From positions 1 to 6,255 of the forward strand of contig DLZA01000362.1 of the NCBI GenBank assembly GCA_003447515.1: 6,255 bases of DNA, written 5' to 3'. The position numbers were made by a program, and so were the translations under genes. This DNA is from Paracoccaceae bacterium (GTDB taxonomy: Bacteria > Pseudomonadota > Alphaproteobacteria > Rhodobacterales > Rhodobacteraceae). The notes beneath the pieces were generated by a model. It had not been told where the DNA came from and did not search any database. It saw nothing but the letters and a program-made list of their open reading frames with translations. Positions 1 through 6,255 of the stretch are shown piece by piece; within the stretch, counting starts at the first letter, position 1; every line of letters starts with the position of its first letter.

Positions 1-87
1 GTAAGGTCTCAACAGTTCCATAATCTCGTTAAACTTACCATTGTTATGGCTTGCTAAGACGATTTTTGGTTCAGTAAGTTTACGCAT
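1..87 (-). CDS. rdgB: RdgB/HAM1 family XTP/dITP diphosphatase, N-terminal 29 residues (cut by window edge)
   Basis: Only the first 29 codons are present; the gene continues past the left edge. The peptide begins MRKLTEPKIVLASHNNGK. The stretch IVLASHNNGK is the nucleotide-binding start of the RdgB/HAM1 (Ham1p-like) family, in which the S-H/N-N-x-G-K residues contact the triphosphate. The family hydrolyses non-canonical purine triphosphates (ITP, dITP, XTP) to monophosphates in the cytoplasm, keeping deaminated bases out of DNA and RNA. The ATG lies 3 bases after the stop codon of rph on the same strand, so the two are almost certainly co-transcribed and probably translationally coupled; no separate promoter fits in the gap. 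The rph-rdgB pairing is common in bacteria and supports the call. Nothing can be said about the catalytic half or about intactness beyond the edge. Confidence 0.9.
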   Translation of the reverse strand, partial: MRKLTEPKIVLASHNNGKFNEIMELLRPY

Positions 88-90
88 TAT

Positions 91-804
91 TTAGATTGTC
101 GCTTTTTTTTGCATACCGATCAGCTCGGCAGTACCTTGTTCTGCGAGGTCCATAAGCTTGTTAAACTCAGCACGAGAAAAAGTCGCACCCTCAGCAGAGC
201 CTTGAAGCTCAATTATCTTACCAGAACCCGTCATCACAAAGTTAGCATCAGTGCCCGCTTCGCTGTCCTCAGCATAATCAAGGTCGAGTATTGGTTGCCC
301 CGCATAAATTCCACAAGAAATAGCTGAGACATGATCTGTCAGTGGGTCTTCTTTGATATCACGAGCATTTAAAAGTTTGTTCACTGCCAGACGAAGTGCG
401 ACCCATCCACCTGTTATGGATGCGCATCGTGTTCCACCGTCTGCCTGAATTACGTCACAGTCGATTGTGATTTGGCGTTCACCTAAAGCGACACGATCTA
501 CGCCAGCACGTAATGACCGACCTATGAGGCGTTGGATTTCTTGCGTGCGTCCTGATTGTTTACCGGTTGAAGCTTCGCGACGGTTTCGTGTGGTGGTCGC
601 ACGAGGCAACATGCCATACTCTGCAGTAACCCAGCCCAGGCCAGATCCTTTGATCCATGGTGGGACACGCCCTTCTAATGATGCAGTGCATAATACGTGT
701 GTGTCGCCCATTTTGATTAGGCACGAGCCTTCGGCGTGTTTTGTAACATTAGTTTCAATGCTGATGTCGCGCATTTGGTTTGTTTCTCTGCCTGATGGGC
801 GCAT
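91..804 (-). CDS. rph: Ribonuclease PH (tRNA nucleotidyltransferase)
   Basis: Complete 237-residue RNase PH, the usual family length. It is a phosphate-dependent 3'-5' exoribonuclease that trims the 3' end of tRNA precursors, using phosphate and releasing nucleoside diphosphates; the family acts as a hexameric ring. Visible motifs are the conserved start [12 protein letters not shown], the phosphate-binding arginine in [12 protein letters not shown] (R86), the signature [10 protein letters not shown] with G124-T125-R126, and the acidic segment [14 protein letters not shown] (about 173-186), which supplies the metal-binding aspartates. The frame stays open upstream to an ATG at 846, adding [14 protein letters not shown], but I chose 804. 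Homologues begin at MRPSGR, and an AAGGAG Shine-Dalgarno sequence sits 7 bases before this ATG. It is first in an operon with rdgB and divergent from hrcA. No key residue is missing. Confidence 0.96.
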   Translation of the reverse strand: MRPSGRETNQMRDISIETNVTKHAEGSCLIKMGDTHVLCTASLEGRVPPWIKGSGLGWVTAEYGMLPRATTTRNRREASTGKQSGRTQEIQRLIGRSLRAGVDRVALGERQITIDCDVIQADGGTRCASITGGWVALRLAVNKLLNARDIKEDPLTDHVSAISCGIYAGQPILDLDYAEDSEAGTDANFVMTGSGKIIELQGSAEGATFSRAEFNKLMDLAEQGTAELIGMQKKATI

Positions 805-811
805 GATTTGG

Positions 812-817
812 CTCCTT
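812..817 (-). promoter_or_regulatory. Shine-Dalgarno site of rph
   Basis: Read on the minus strand this is AAGGAG, ending 7 bases before the ATG at 804. It is a strong match to the anti-Shine-Dalgarno complement with near-ideal spacing. It settles the rph start at 804 over the in-frame ATG at 846. Confidence 0.85.
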
Positions 818-866
818 TGTATTTGTTCGGTTGATATATGTTTCATGTTATCCGCGCAAACCCAGA

Positions 867-896
867 TTGACGATGAGTGGAATACTTCTTAATTAT
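867..896 (+). promoter_or_regulatory. Candidate sigma-70-type promoter for hrcA-grpE
   Basis: TTGACG (867-872, 5 of 6 to the -35 consensus) is followed after 18 bases by AATTAT (891-896, 4 of 6 to TATAAT). The predicted start of transcription is near 903, giving a very short leader before hrcA (about 11 bases to the TTG at 914, about 23 to the GTG at 926). I saw neither a heat-shock sigma-32-like element nor a CIRCE inverted repeat in the interval. The -10 is only moderate, so the call is tentative. Confidence 0.35.
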
Positions 897-900
897 ATCA
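892..900 (-). promoter_or_regulatory. Predicted extended -10 promoter element for rph-rdgB
   Basis: The minus strand reads TGATATAAT, a perfect TATAAT box preceded by the TGn extension of extended -10 promoters. No convincing -35 hexamer lies 16-18 bases upstream, which is acceptable for extended -10 promoters. Transcription would start near 885, leaving a leader of about 80 bases before the rph ATG at 804. The site overlaps the candidate hrcA -10 on the other strand. This is a prediction from consensus only; alphaproteobacterial promoters often diverge from the E. coli consensus. Confidence 0.45.
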
Positions 901-913
901 ACGTCTCATTGTA

Positions 914-1996
914 TTGGATCTTCCCGTGCCAGACCTAGTTTCGACCAGTATTGATATACTTAACTCTCGAAGCCGAGAGGTGTTTCGGCTTCTAGTGGAG
1001 TCGTATCTCGATACAGGTGATCCTGTTGGGTCTCGCACTTTGACGAGGACAATGACAGAAACGGTGTCTGCGGCTACAATCCGTAATGTGATGCAGGATT
1101 TGGAATATCTTGGTTTGCTAGATAGTCCACATGTTTCTGCGGGGCGTATTCCGACACAAATTGGATTGCGGATGTTTGTTGATGGGTTGCTTGAAGTGAG
1201 CGATATTTCTATTGATGAGCGACGCACAATTGATGCGTCTATTCAGAGCGATTCTGATGATATCTCAGCTTCGCTTGATCGGGCGGGTTCGCTGCTCTCT
1301 GGACTAACACAAAGCGCGAGTGTTGTTTTTGCGCCTAAGACTGAAGCGCCGATTAAACATATTGAATTTGTATCTTTATCAGCAGATAAAGCGCTCGTTG
1401 TGTTGGTTATGGCAGATGGTCAGGTTGAGAATCGCATTTTTACGCCACCTCTTGGACAAACACCGTCAGCAATGCGAGAAGCCGCAAACTTTTTGAATGC
1501 TGTTTTAGCTGGTCATACAGTGAGTGATTTAAAAACAGTGGTGGAGGCAGAGATTGGCCGCCGCCGTCAGGAACTTGATACACTCGCGACAAAGCTAATC
1601 GAAGCAGGTGTTGCGGTTTGGGCTAACGAAGGGGTTCGTGGGTCTGAGAGGCTGATTGTACGAGGCCGTTCCAATTTAATTGATGATTCAGTAAGTGAAA
1701 CTGATTTAGAACGGGTAAAAACGCTGTTTGATGATCTAGAACGCAAGCAAGATATTGCACAATTTCTAGATTTGACCGAACAGGGCGATGGCGTTCGCAT
1801 TTTTATTGGCTCTGAAAACAAACTTTTTTCACTTTCGGGGTCGAGTCTTGTGGTTTCACCCTATATGAACGCTGATCGAAAGGTCATTGGTGCGGTTGGT
1901 GTTATTGGGCCAACGCGTTTAAATTACGGTCGGATTGTTCCTATCGTCGATTATACAGCGCAATTGGTAAGCCGCATGATGTCAAATAGGAAATAA
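914..1996 (+). CDS. hrcA: Heat-inducible transcription repressor HrcA
   Basis: A complete protein of 360 residues, close to the family norm of about 340-360. HrcA is a dimeric cytoplasmic repressor of chaperone genes that binds the CIRCE inverted repeat and whose activity depends on GroEL. The N-terminal winged-helix region (about 16-95) contains LNSRSREVFRLLVESYL, TGDPVGSRTL, VSAATIRNVMQDLEYLGLL and SPHVSAGRIPT, all diagnostic. The C-terminal GAF-like/dimerisation part has the typical GVRIFIGSENKLFSLSGSS segment (293-311) and GVIGPTRLNYGRIVPIVDYT (329-348). The start is uncertain. No ATG exists in frame after the upstream stop at 890-892; the TTG at 914 has no Shine-Dalgarno sequence, whereas a GTG at 926 has a weak GGA 6 bases ahead and would remove four residues. 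It leads an operon with grpE and is divergent from rph. Confidence 0.96.
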   Translation: MDLPVPDLVSTSIDILNSRSREVFRLLVESYLDTGDPVGSRTLTRTMTETVSAATIRNVMQDLEYLGLLDSPHVSAGRIPTQIGLRMFVDGLLEVSDISIDERRTIDASIQSDSDDISASLDRAGSLLSGLTQSASVVFAPKTEAPIKHIEFVSLSADKALVVLVMADGQVENRIFTPPLGQTPSAMREAANFLNAVLAGHTVSDLKTVVEAEIGRRRQELDTLATKLIEAGVAVWANEGVRGSERLIVRGRSNLIDDSVSETDLERVKTLFDDLERKQDIAQFLDLTEQGDGVRIFIGSENKLFSLSGSSLVVSPYMNADRKVIGAVGVIGPTRLNYGRIVPIVDYTAQLVSRMMSNRK

Positions 1997-2605
1997 ATGG
2001 CGAAAAATATGAATAAAAAAGACGAAGATTTGGATGTGAGCTTAGATCGTTTCTTGGATGAAGAAGAATTCCCGTTGGATGATCCTGAAGCTGAAGATAT
2101 TGAAGATATTGATTCGACTGAAGACCTTGAAGAGGTTGATCCCGTTGAAATTTTACAAAACGAAGTAGTTGATCTGAAGGACCGGTTGGTGCGGGCTTTA
2201 GCAGATCAGGAAAATCTACGCAAACGTGGCGAACGCGACCGACGCGATGCAGAAACTTATGGTGGGCAAAAATTAGCTAAAGATTTGCTTTCTGTAAGCG
2301 ACAACATGAAACGTGCGCTTGAGACAGTTAAAGATGAGCAGCGCGAAGCGAATAAAGCTCTGATAGAAGGAATTGAGTTAACGCAGCGTGAATTACTAAG
2401 TGCTTTCGCGAAACACAAGATTATTCCAGTGAATCCAGAGGTTGGCGATAAGTTTGATCCAAATATGCACCAAGCTATGTTTGAGGCACCGTTTCCAGAA
2501 GTTAAAGCGGGCCATATTTTGCAAATTATGGCTGAAGGTTACATGATTGGTGATCGTTTGCTGCGTCCTGCACAGGTTGGTGTATCTGCTGGAGGAGAAA
2601 ATTAA
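1997..2605 (+). CDS. grpE: GrpE, nucleotide exchange factor of the DnaK chaperone
   Basis: A complete 202-residue GrpE, normal length. GrpE dimers release ADP from DnaK (Hsp70) in the cytoplasm and act as a thermosensor in the DnaK-DnaJ-GrpE cycle. The order is a strongly acidic, probably disordered head (about 8-48, rich in D and E), a long coiled-coil helix (about 50-105, with LVRALADQENLRKRGERDRR), a four-helix region, and the beta-rich head carrying the family signature DKFDPNMHQAMFEAPF (151-166) and GYMIGDRLLRPAQVGVS (181-197). The ATG directly follows the hrcA TAA with no spacer, and AGGA inside the end of hrcA (1988-1991) lies 5 bases before it, which suggests translational coupling. 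A second ATG at 2009 is possible but has no better ribosome site. dnaK does not follow here. Confidence 0.96.
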   Translation: MAKNMNKKDEDLDVSLDRFLDEEEFPLDDPEAEDIEDIDSTEDLEEVDPVEILQNEVVDLKDRLVRALADQENLRKRGERDRRDAETYGGQKLAKDLLSVSDNMKRALETVKDEQREANKALIEGIELTQRELLSAFAKHKIIPVNPEVGDKFDPNMHQAMFEAPFPEVKAGHILQIMAEGYMIGDRLLRPAQVGVSAGGEN

Positions 2606-2675
2606 CCTTATAGAAATAGACGTTTGGTTTGCTTACACTCAGCTAAAAAGTAAGTTGTTGGGTCAGTAGTAGCGA

Positions 2676-5327
2676 TCATTCTTTGAGTTTGTCTTTGAGT
2701 TTGTAGACTAATGCAAGCGCATCTTTTGGGGACATTTCGTCGGGAATTATGTTTAACAGTAGGTTTTCAATTTCTGACGACCCCGTTGTCTGTGTAATGT
2801 GGTCAGGAGTTGCGGCAAACAGTGGTAGGTCTTCAAAAGTTGAACCAGAGTCTTTGTTATTTTCTCGATCGTTTTTTTCTAACATTTCTAAAACTGCACG
2901 GGCGCGTTTGATAACAGCGGTAGGTAAGCCTGCTAATTGTGCAACTTGTACACCATAAGATCGATCGGCTACTCCTTGTTTAATCTCGTGTAAAAATATA
3001 ATTTCGCCTTCCCATTCACGTACTGTAATTGTGGCGTTAAGTAAGTTATCAAGTTTTGAGGAAAGTTGTGTAAGCTCATGATAATGCGTGGCAAATATGG
3101 CTCGACATTGATTTGATTCATGCAAGTGCTCAAGTGTTGCCCATGCGATGGATAATCCATCATAGGTTGCTGTTCCACGGCCGATTTCATCTAAAATGAC
3201 TAATGAATTCTGATCTGCTTGATTTAGTATTGCAGCGGTTTCAACCATTTCCACCATAAACGTGGATCGACCCCGCGCTAGATCATCGGACGCTCCAACA
3301 CGAGAGAAAAGTTGCGATACAAGCCCTATATGTGCTTTGGTTGCTGGAACGAATGATCCCATTTGGGCAAGGATCGCTATTAGCGCATTTTGGCGTAGAA
3401 ACGTTGATTTACCAGCCATATTTGGACCAGTTAACAGCCATAATCGTTTAGAGCCAGCGCCATCAGATATATTGCAGTCGTTTGCCACAAAGCTTCCGCT
3501 TGCTTGCTTGCGCAAAGCTGCGTCTACAACTGGATGTCGGCCTCCGATGATTTGAAAGTTACGATCGTTCGTGATTGTTGGGCGAACCCAGTTTTCCGTT
3601 GACGATAATTCTGCTAGTGCAATCTGCAGATCAAGCTCTGCAAGTGCTTTGGCTGCTTGACTTATTTCGACACCCTTGGACAGAATTTCTGTACAAATTT
3701 CTTTGAATACTTCCTGTTCAATCTCGGTTGCTTCACTCCTAGCGTTTAAGATTCTCGTCTCTAATCTTGATAGTTCCAGTGAGGTAAATCGCACAGAGTT
3801 TGCAGTTGTTTGGCGGTGTATAAATGTGTCTGATAAAGGTACATCTAGCATTTTTTTAGCATGAGTTGCTGGAGTTTCAATAAAATAACCTAACACGTTA
3901 TTATGCTTTATTTTTAATGCTGTTACATCTGCTAGCTTGGCATATTCTTGTTGCATCGAAAGGATGACCCTACGGCCTTCGTCACGTAGAGTTTGGGCTT
4001 CGTCTAAATCTCTGCGGTACCCGTTTGCTATAAATCCACCATCGCGGGCTAGAAATGGTGGTTCTTGAACCAAACACACAGTTAAATACTTGATAAGGTC
4101 ATTGTGATTTTGCAAACATTGCATCGCGTTTTTCACAAGGCTTGGAGTTGTGGTTTTTCCTAGAGATTGCAGCACAGAATTAGCACTAATTAAACTGTCT
4201 CGAATGGTGGCTAAATCACGGGGACCACAGCGTTCAAGTGATATACGGGTCAGCGCGCGGTCCATGTCTGGGGTACTGCGCAGGATTGTTTGAATATCAT
4301 TCTTTATTCTATTATTTTCATTAAAAAATGACACTGCATCTAAGCGGGCTTGAATTGTTTCTAGGCACCGTGATGGATTGGTTAGCCGCGATTCTAATAA
4401 ACGTGACCCAGGTCCAGTGATGGTTTTATCGATTACAGATAATAATGCACCCGTTCGGTCTCCATTGATCGTTCGCGTTAGTTCTAGATTGCGCCGTGTT
4501 GCGGCATCGATCCGCATTGCTATGTCTGTTTTCTCTGCTACCGGTATTTTTACTAACGGCAGCTTTCCTTTCTGAGTAATATTCAGGTAGTCTACAATCG
4601 CTCCCATCGCGGATAATTCGTGTCGTTTAAACGAACCAAATGCATCTATTGATTTCACGCCATACAAACTGGTTAAACGATTAATTGCAGCTGTGCTGTC
4701 AAAGCTTGCACGGGAAATTTCAGTAATAGATGTACCTGTTTCTTCAATTGTTTCACGCAGCCAAGTTGCAGGATTATCACTTACTAAAATTTCTTTTGGG
4801 TTCAGGCGTGCAAGTAATGGTGGCAAGCCGGCACTTGGACAGCTCTGAACGTGAAAGTCACCTGTTGAAATATCGACCCACGCCATTGCAGACGCTTCGC
4901 GGACAGTCGCAAACGCGCAAAGATAATTGTGTTGACGAGCATCAAGGAGGCTATCTTCAGTTAAAGTACCTGGCGTAACTAACCTGACAACACCTCTTTT
5001 TACAATGGATTTACCACCTCGTTTTTTTGCTTCCTCTGGGCTTTCAAGTTGTTCGCAGACTCCCACCCGAAACCCTTTACGGATTAACGTCAGCAGATAG
5101 GTTTCAGCCGCGTGATGAGGAACGCCACACATTGGAATATCTCGACCAAGATGCTTGCCCCGTTTTGTAAGTGAAATATCTAGAGCTTCTGCCGCTAAAA
5201 CAGCATCGTCAAAAAACATCTCATAAAAATCGCCCATGCGGTAAAATAACAGGGCGTCTGGATATTCTGCCTTAATCTCAAGGAACTGCGCCATCATTGG
5301 CGTTATTGCACCTGATTTCGCTGCCAC
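2676..5327 (-). CDS. mutS: DNA mismatch repair protein MutS
   Basis: Complete MutS, 883 residues from the chosen GTG, near the usual 850-900. It scans DNA as a dimer, recognises mispairs and small loops, and recruits MutL in an ATP-dependent way. Domains in order: mismatch-recognition domain with GDFYEMF (wedge F34 and E36, matching E. coli F36/E38), connector (about 125-240), core/lever and clamp (about 260-560, including NVLGYFIE), then the ABC-type ATPase with Walker A GPNMAGKST (634-642), RGRSTFMVEM, Walker B LVILDEIGRGTATYDG (D713, E714) and ATHYHEL (H748). DLPLF near 833-837 resembles a beta-clamp-binding motif. The frame also opens at an ATG at 5345 (adding MFWRVI), but GGAG sits 7 bases before the GTG at 5327, and homologues begin a few residues before TPMMAQ. 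It is convergent with grpE and divergent from the malic enzyme gene, apparently as a single gene. Confidence 0.97.
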   Translation of the reverse strand: MAAKSGAITPMMAQFLEIKAEYPDALLFYRMGDFYEMFFDDAVLAAEALDISLTKRGKHLGRDIPMCGVPHHAAETYLLTLIRKGFRVGVCEQLESPEEAKKRGGKSIVKRGVVRLVTPGTLTEDSLLDARQHNYLCAFATVREASAMAWVDISTGDFHVQSCPSAGLPPLLARLNPKEILVSDNPATWLRETIEETGTSITEISRASFDSTAAINRLTSLYGVKSIDAFGSFKRHELSAMGAIVDYLNITQKGKLPLVKIPVAEKTDIAMRIDAATRRNLELTRTINGDRTGALLSVIDKTITGPGSRLLESRLTNPSRCLETIQARLDAVSFFNENNRIKNDIQTILRSTPDMDRALTRISLERCGPRDLATIRDSLISANSVLQSLGKTTTPSLVKNAMQCLQNHNDLIKYLTVCLVQEPPFLARDGGFIANGYRRDLDEAQTLRDEGRRVILSMQQEYAKLADVTALKIKHNNVLGYFIETPATHAKKMLDVPLSDTFIHRQTTANSVRFTSLELSRLETRILNARSEATEIEQEVFKEICTEILSKGVEISQAAKALAELDLQIALAELSSTENWVRPTITNDRNFQIIGGRHPVVDAALRKQASGSFVANDCNISDGAGSKRLWLLTGPNMAGKSTFLRQNALIAILAQMGSFVPATKAHIGLVSQLFSRVGASDDLARGRSTFMVEMVETAAILNQADQNSLVILDEIGRGTATYDGLSIAWATLEHLHESNQCRAIFATHYHELTQLSSKLDNLLNATITVREWEGEIIFLHEIKQGVADRSYGVQVAQLAGLPTAVIKRARAVLEMLEKNDRENNKDSGSTFEDLPLFAATPDHITQTTGSSEIENLLLNIIPDEMSPKDALALVYKLKDKLKE
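2681..2704 (-). repeat. Perfect 12-base tandem duplication inside the 3' end of mutS
   Basis: The plus-strand unit CTTTGAGTTTGT occurs twice back to back (2681-2692 and 2693-2704). In mutS it encodes the final residues, giving the repeated K-L-K pattern in YKLKDKLKE before the stop. The length is a multiple of three, so the frame is kept. It could be a recent in-frame slippage product or a chance outcome of a lysine- and leucine-rich helix. Confidence 0.8.
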
Positions 5328-5467
5328 AATCACTCTCCAAAACATAAGTTTGTGTGACGATATCGAACGGGTCGTATAAGGAAAAGGCTAATCGGTTGGT
5401 GCTGTTGTGTGATTGCTTGGAAAGCGCTATCAGTGATGTCCTACACGGATATTTTAAGTGCGAAAAT
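5328..5467. other. Divergent intergenic region between mutS and the malic enzyme gene
   Basis: These 140 bases must hold the start signals of two genes read in opposite directions. I found no convincing -35/-10 pair for either. The best for the malic enzyme is TTGTGT (5405-5410) with TATCAG (5428-5433), which is weak. A small perfect palindrome, CGATATCG (5358-5365), is present but too short to call an operator. No coding frame, RNA gene or terminator is visible. Confidence 0.5.
5335..5338 (-). promoter_or_regulatory. Shine-Dalgarno site that decides the mutS start
   Basis: The minus strand reads GGAG, 7 bases before the GTG at 5327 and only a few bases after the ATG at 5345. It would lie inside codons 3-4 of the longer frame, so it can serve only the GTG. 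No comparable site precedes the ATG at 5345. Confidence 0.6.
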
Positions 5468-6255
5468 ATGACTAAAAATAATAAAATTACTGATGATGAG
5501 GCGCTTTCCTATCATCTGGAACCGAAGCCTGGCAAATTGGAGGTCGTGCCAACAACCGCCATGAATACACAGCGAGATTTGTCGTTGGCTTACTCTCCAG
5601 GTGTAGCTGTTCCTTGCGAAGCAATCGCTGAAAATCCGGAAGTGGCGTATGACTACACATCGAAGGGAAATATGGTTGCAGTGATTTCGAACGGAACGGC
5701 AGTTCTTGGTTTAGGTAACCTTGGGGCGTTAGCCTCTAAGCCAGTGATGGAAGGTAAATCGGTTCTGTTCAAACGGTTTGCAGATGTAAATTCAATTGAT
5801 CTTGAATTGGATACAGAAGATGCGGATGAGTTTATCAATGCCGTGAAATTGATGGGACCGTCTTTTGGTGGCATAAACCTAGAGGATATTAAAGCACCCG
5901 AGTGTTTTATTATTGAACAACAGCTAAAAGAACTGATGGATATTCCTGTTTTTCATGATGATCAGCATGGTACAGCGGTAATTTGTGCGGCAGGTTTGCT
6001 GAACGCGTTGTATATTTCTGGAAAAAAGATTGAAGATGTTAGGATTGTTTTAAATGGCGCAGGTGCGGCTGGTATTGCTTGTGTAGAGTTGATCAAAGCA
6101 ATGGGTGCAAAGTCGCAAAACTGCATCGCTTGCGATACTAAAGGAGTAATTTACCAGGGTCGTACTGAGGGCATGAACCAGTGGAAATCAGCCCATGCGG
6201 TGAAGACTGAACTTCGTACACTAGAGGATGCTATGAAAGATGCAGATGTGTTCTT
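5468..6255 (+). CDS. maeB: NADP-dependent malic enzyme, MaeB type, N-terminal 262 residues (cut by window edge)
   Basis: The frame is open from ATG 5468 to the right edge. Malic enzyme oxidatively decarboxylates malate to pyruvate, making NAD(P)H in the cytoplasm. The malic N-terminal domain shows LAYSPGVAVPC (catalytic Tyr42), SNGTAVLGLGNLG (74-86), KPVMEGKSVLFKRFADVNS (91-109, K97 probably the catalytic lysine), and the metal-binding region INLEDIKAPECF (136-147) with FHDDQHGTAV (162-171). The NAD(P)-binding domain begins with VLNGAGAAGIACVELI (194-209), a GxGxxG fold. This matches the bacterial MaeB group, whose members usually carry a C-terminal phosphotransacetylase-like regulatory domain; that part is off the window, so its presence and the NADP preference are inferred. 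The start has only a weak ribosome site, but there is no other in-frame ATG or GTG close upstream. It is divergent from mutS. Confidence 0.93.
   Translation, partial: MTKNNKITDDEALSYHLEPKPGKLEVVPTTAMNTQRDLSLAYSPGVAVPCEAIAENPEVAYDYTSKGNMVAVISNGTAVLGLGNLGALASKPVMEGKSVLFKRFADVNSIDLELDTEDADEFINAVKLMGPSFGGINLEDIKAPECFIIEQQLKELMDIPVFHDDQHGTAVICAAGLLNALYISGKKIEDVRIVLNGAGAAGIACVELIKAMGAKSQNCIACDTKGVIYQGRTEGMNQWKSAHAVKTELRTLEDAMKDADVF

Noticed and set aside
804..846. In-frame extension of rph to an ATG at 846
   Set aside because: The 14 extra residues do not resemble the RNase PH N-terminus, and the strong Shine-Dalgarno site is placed for the ATG at 804; it would lie inside the longer frame.
467..892. 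141-codon open frame on the plus strand opposite rph
   Set aside because: It is antisense to a clearly conserved gene, its composition is arginine- and proline-rich as expected for a shadow frame, and it has no recognisable domain.
2632..2654. CTTAC...GTAAG inverted repeat between grpE and mutS as a possible terminator
   Set aside because: Only a 5-base AT-containing stem with a 13-base loop and no following T-run; too weak to call a terminator for either gene.
2969..3190. 73-codon open frame on the mutS strand in another frame
   Set aside because: It overlaps the conserved MutS ATPase region, has no family resemblance and is explained as a shadow of mutS.
4180..4188. TTAGCACTA, 8 of 9 to a CIRCE half site
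   Set aside because: It lies deep inside mutS and there is no GAGTGCTAA-like half after a 9-base spacer, so it is most likely chance.
4730..4978. 82-codon open frame opposite mutS
   Set aside because: It lies wholly within the MutS connector region on the opposite strand and shows no motif; treated as a chance frame.
634..5327. MutS Walker A with alanine (GPNMAGKST) where E. coli has glycine
   Set aside because: From memory this variant is normal in alphaproteobacterial MutS and keeps the GKST core, so it is not a defect.

Overview
The window looks like an ordinary chromosomal housekeeping segment from an alphaproteobacterium, most likely a marine member of the Rhodobacterales (Roseobacter-type). 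The evidence is the protein sequences (RNase PH, HrcA, GrpE and MutS all read as alphaproteobacterial versions, for example the GPNMAGKST Walker A of MutS) and the gene order rdgB-rph / hrcA-grpE, which I recall as common in that group. By eye the DNA is slightly AT-rich, lower in GC than typical cultured roseobacters. This suggests a low-GC marine lineage, but that is an inference from memory and not a calculation.

Layout, left to right. Positions 1-804 hold a minus-strand pair, rph followed after 3 bases by the start of rdgB, which runs off the left edge. Positions 805-913 are a divergent promoter region. On the plus strand, hrcA (914-1996) and grpE (1997-2605) abut with no gap. A 70-base convergent gap (2606-2675) separates them from mutS, which fills 2676-5327 on the minus strand. 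Positions 5328-5467 are a second divergent intergenic region. From 5468 to the right edge runs the start of a MaeB-type malic enzyme on the plus strand.

Functionally there are four themes: RNA 3'-end processing and nucleotide-pool cleaning (rph, rdgB), heat-shock control and chaperone cycling (hrcA repressor, grpE exchange factor for DnaK), DNA mismatch repair (mutS), and central carbon metabolism linking malate to pyruvate (malic enzyme). All genes appear intact apart from the two cut by the window edges. I see no mobile element, CRISPR array, RNA gene, phage gene or novel multi-gene system. The points worth a second look concern start sites, the overlapping rph/hrcA promoter region that lacks a visible CIRCE operator, and small features at the mutS C-terminus.
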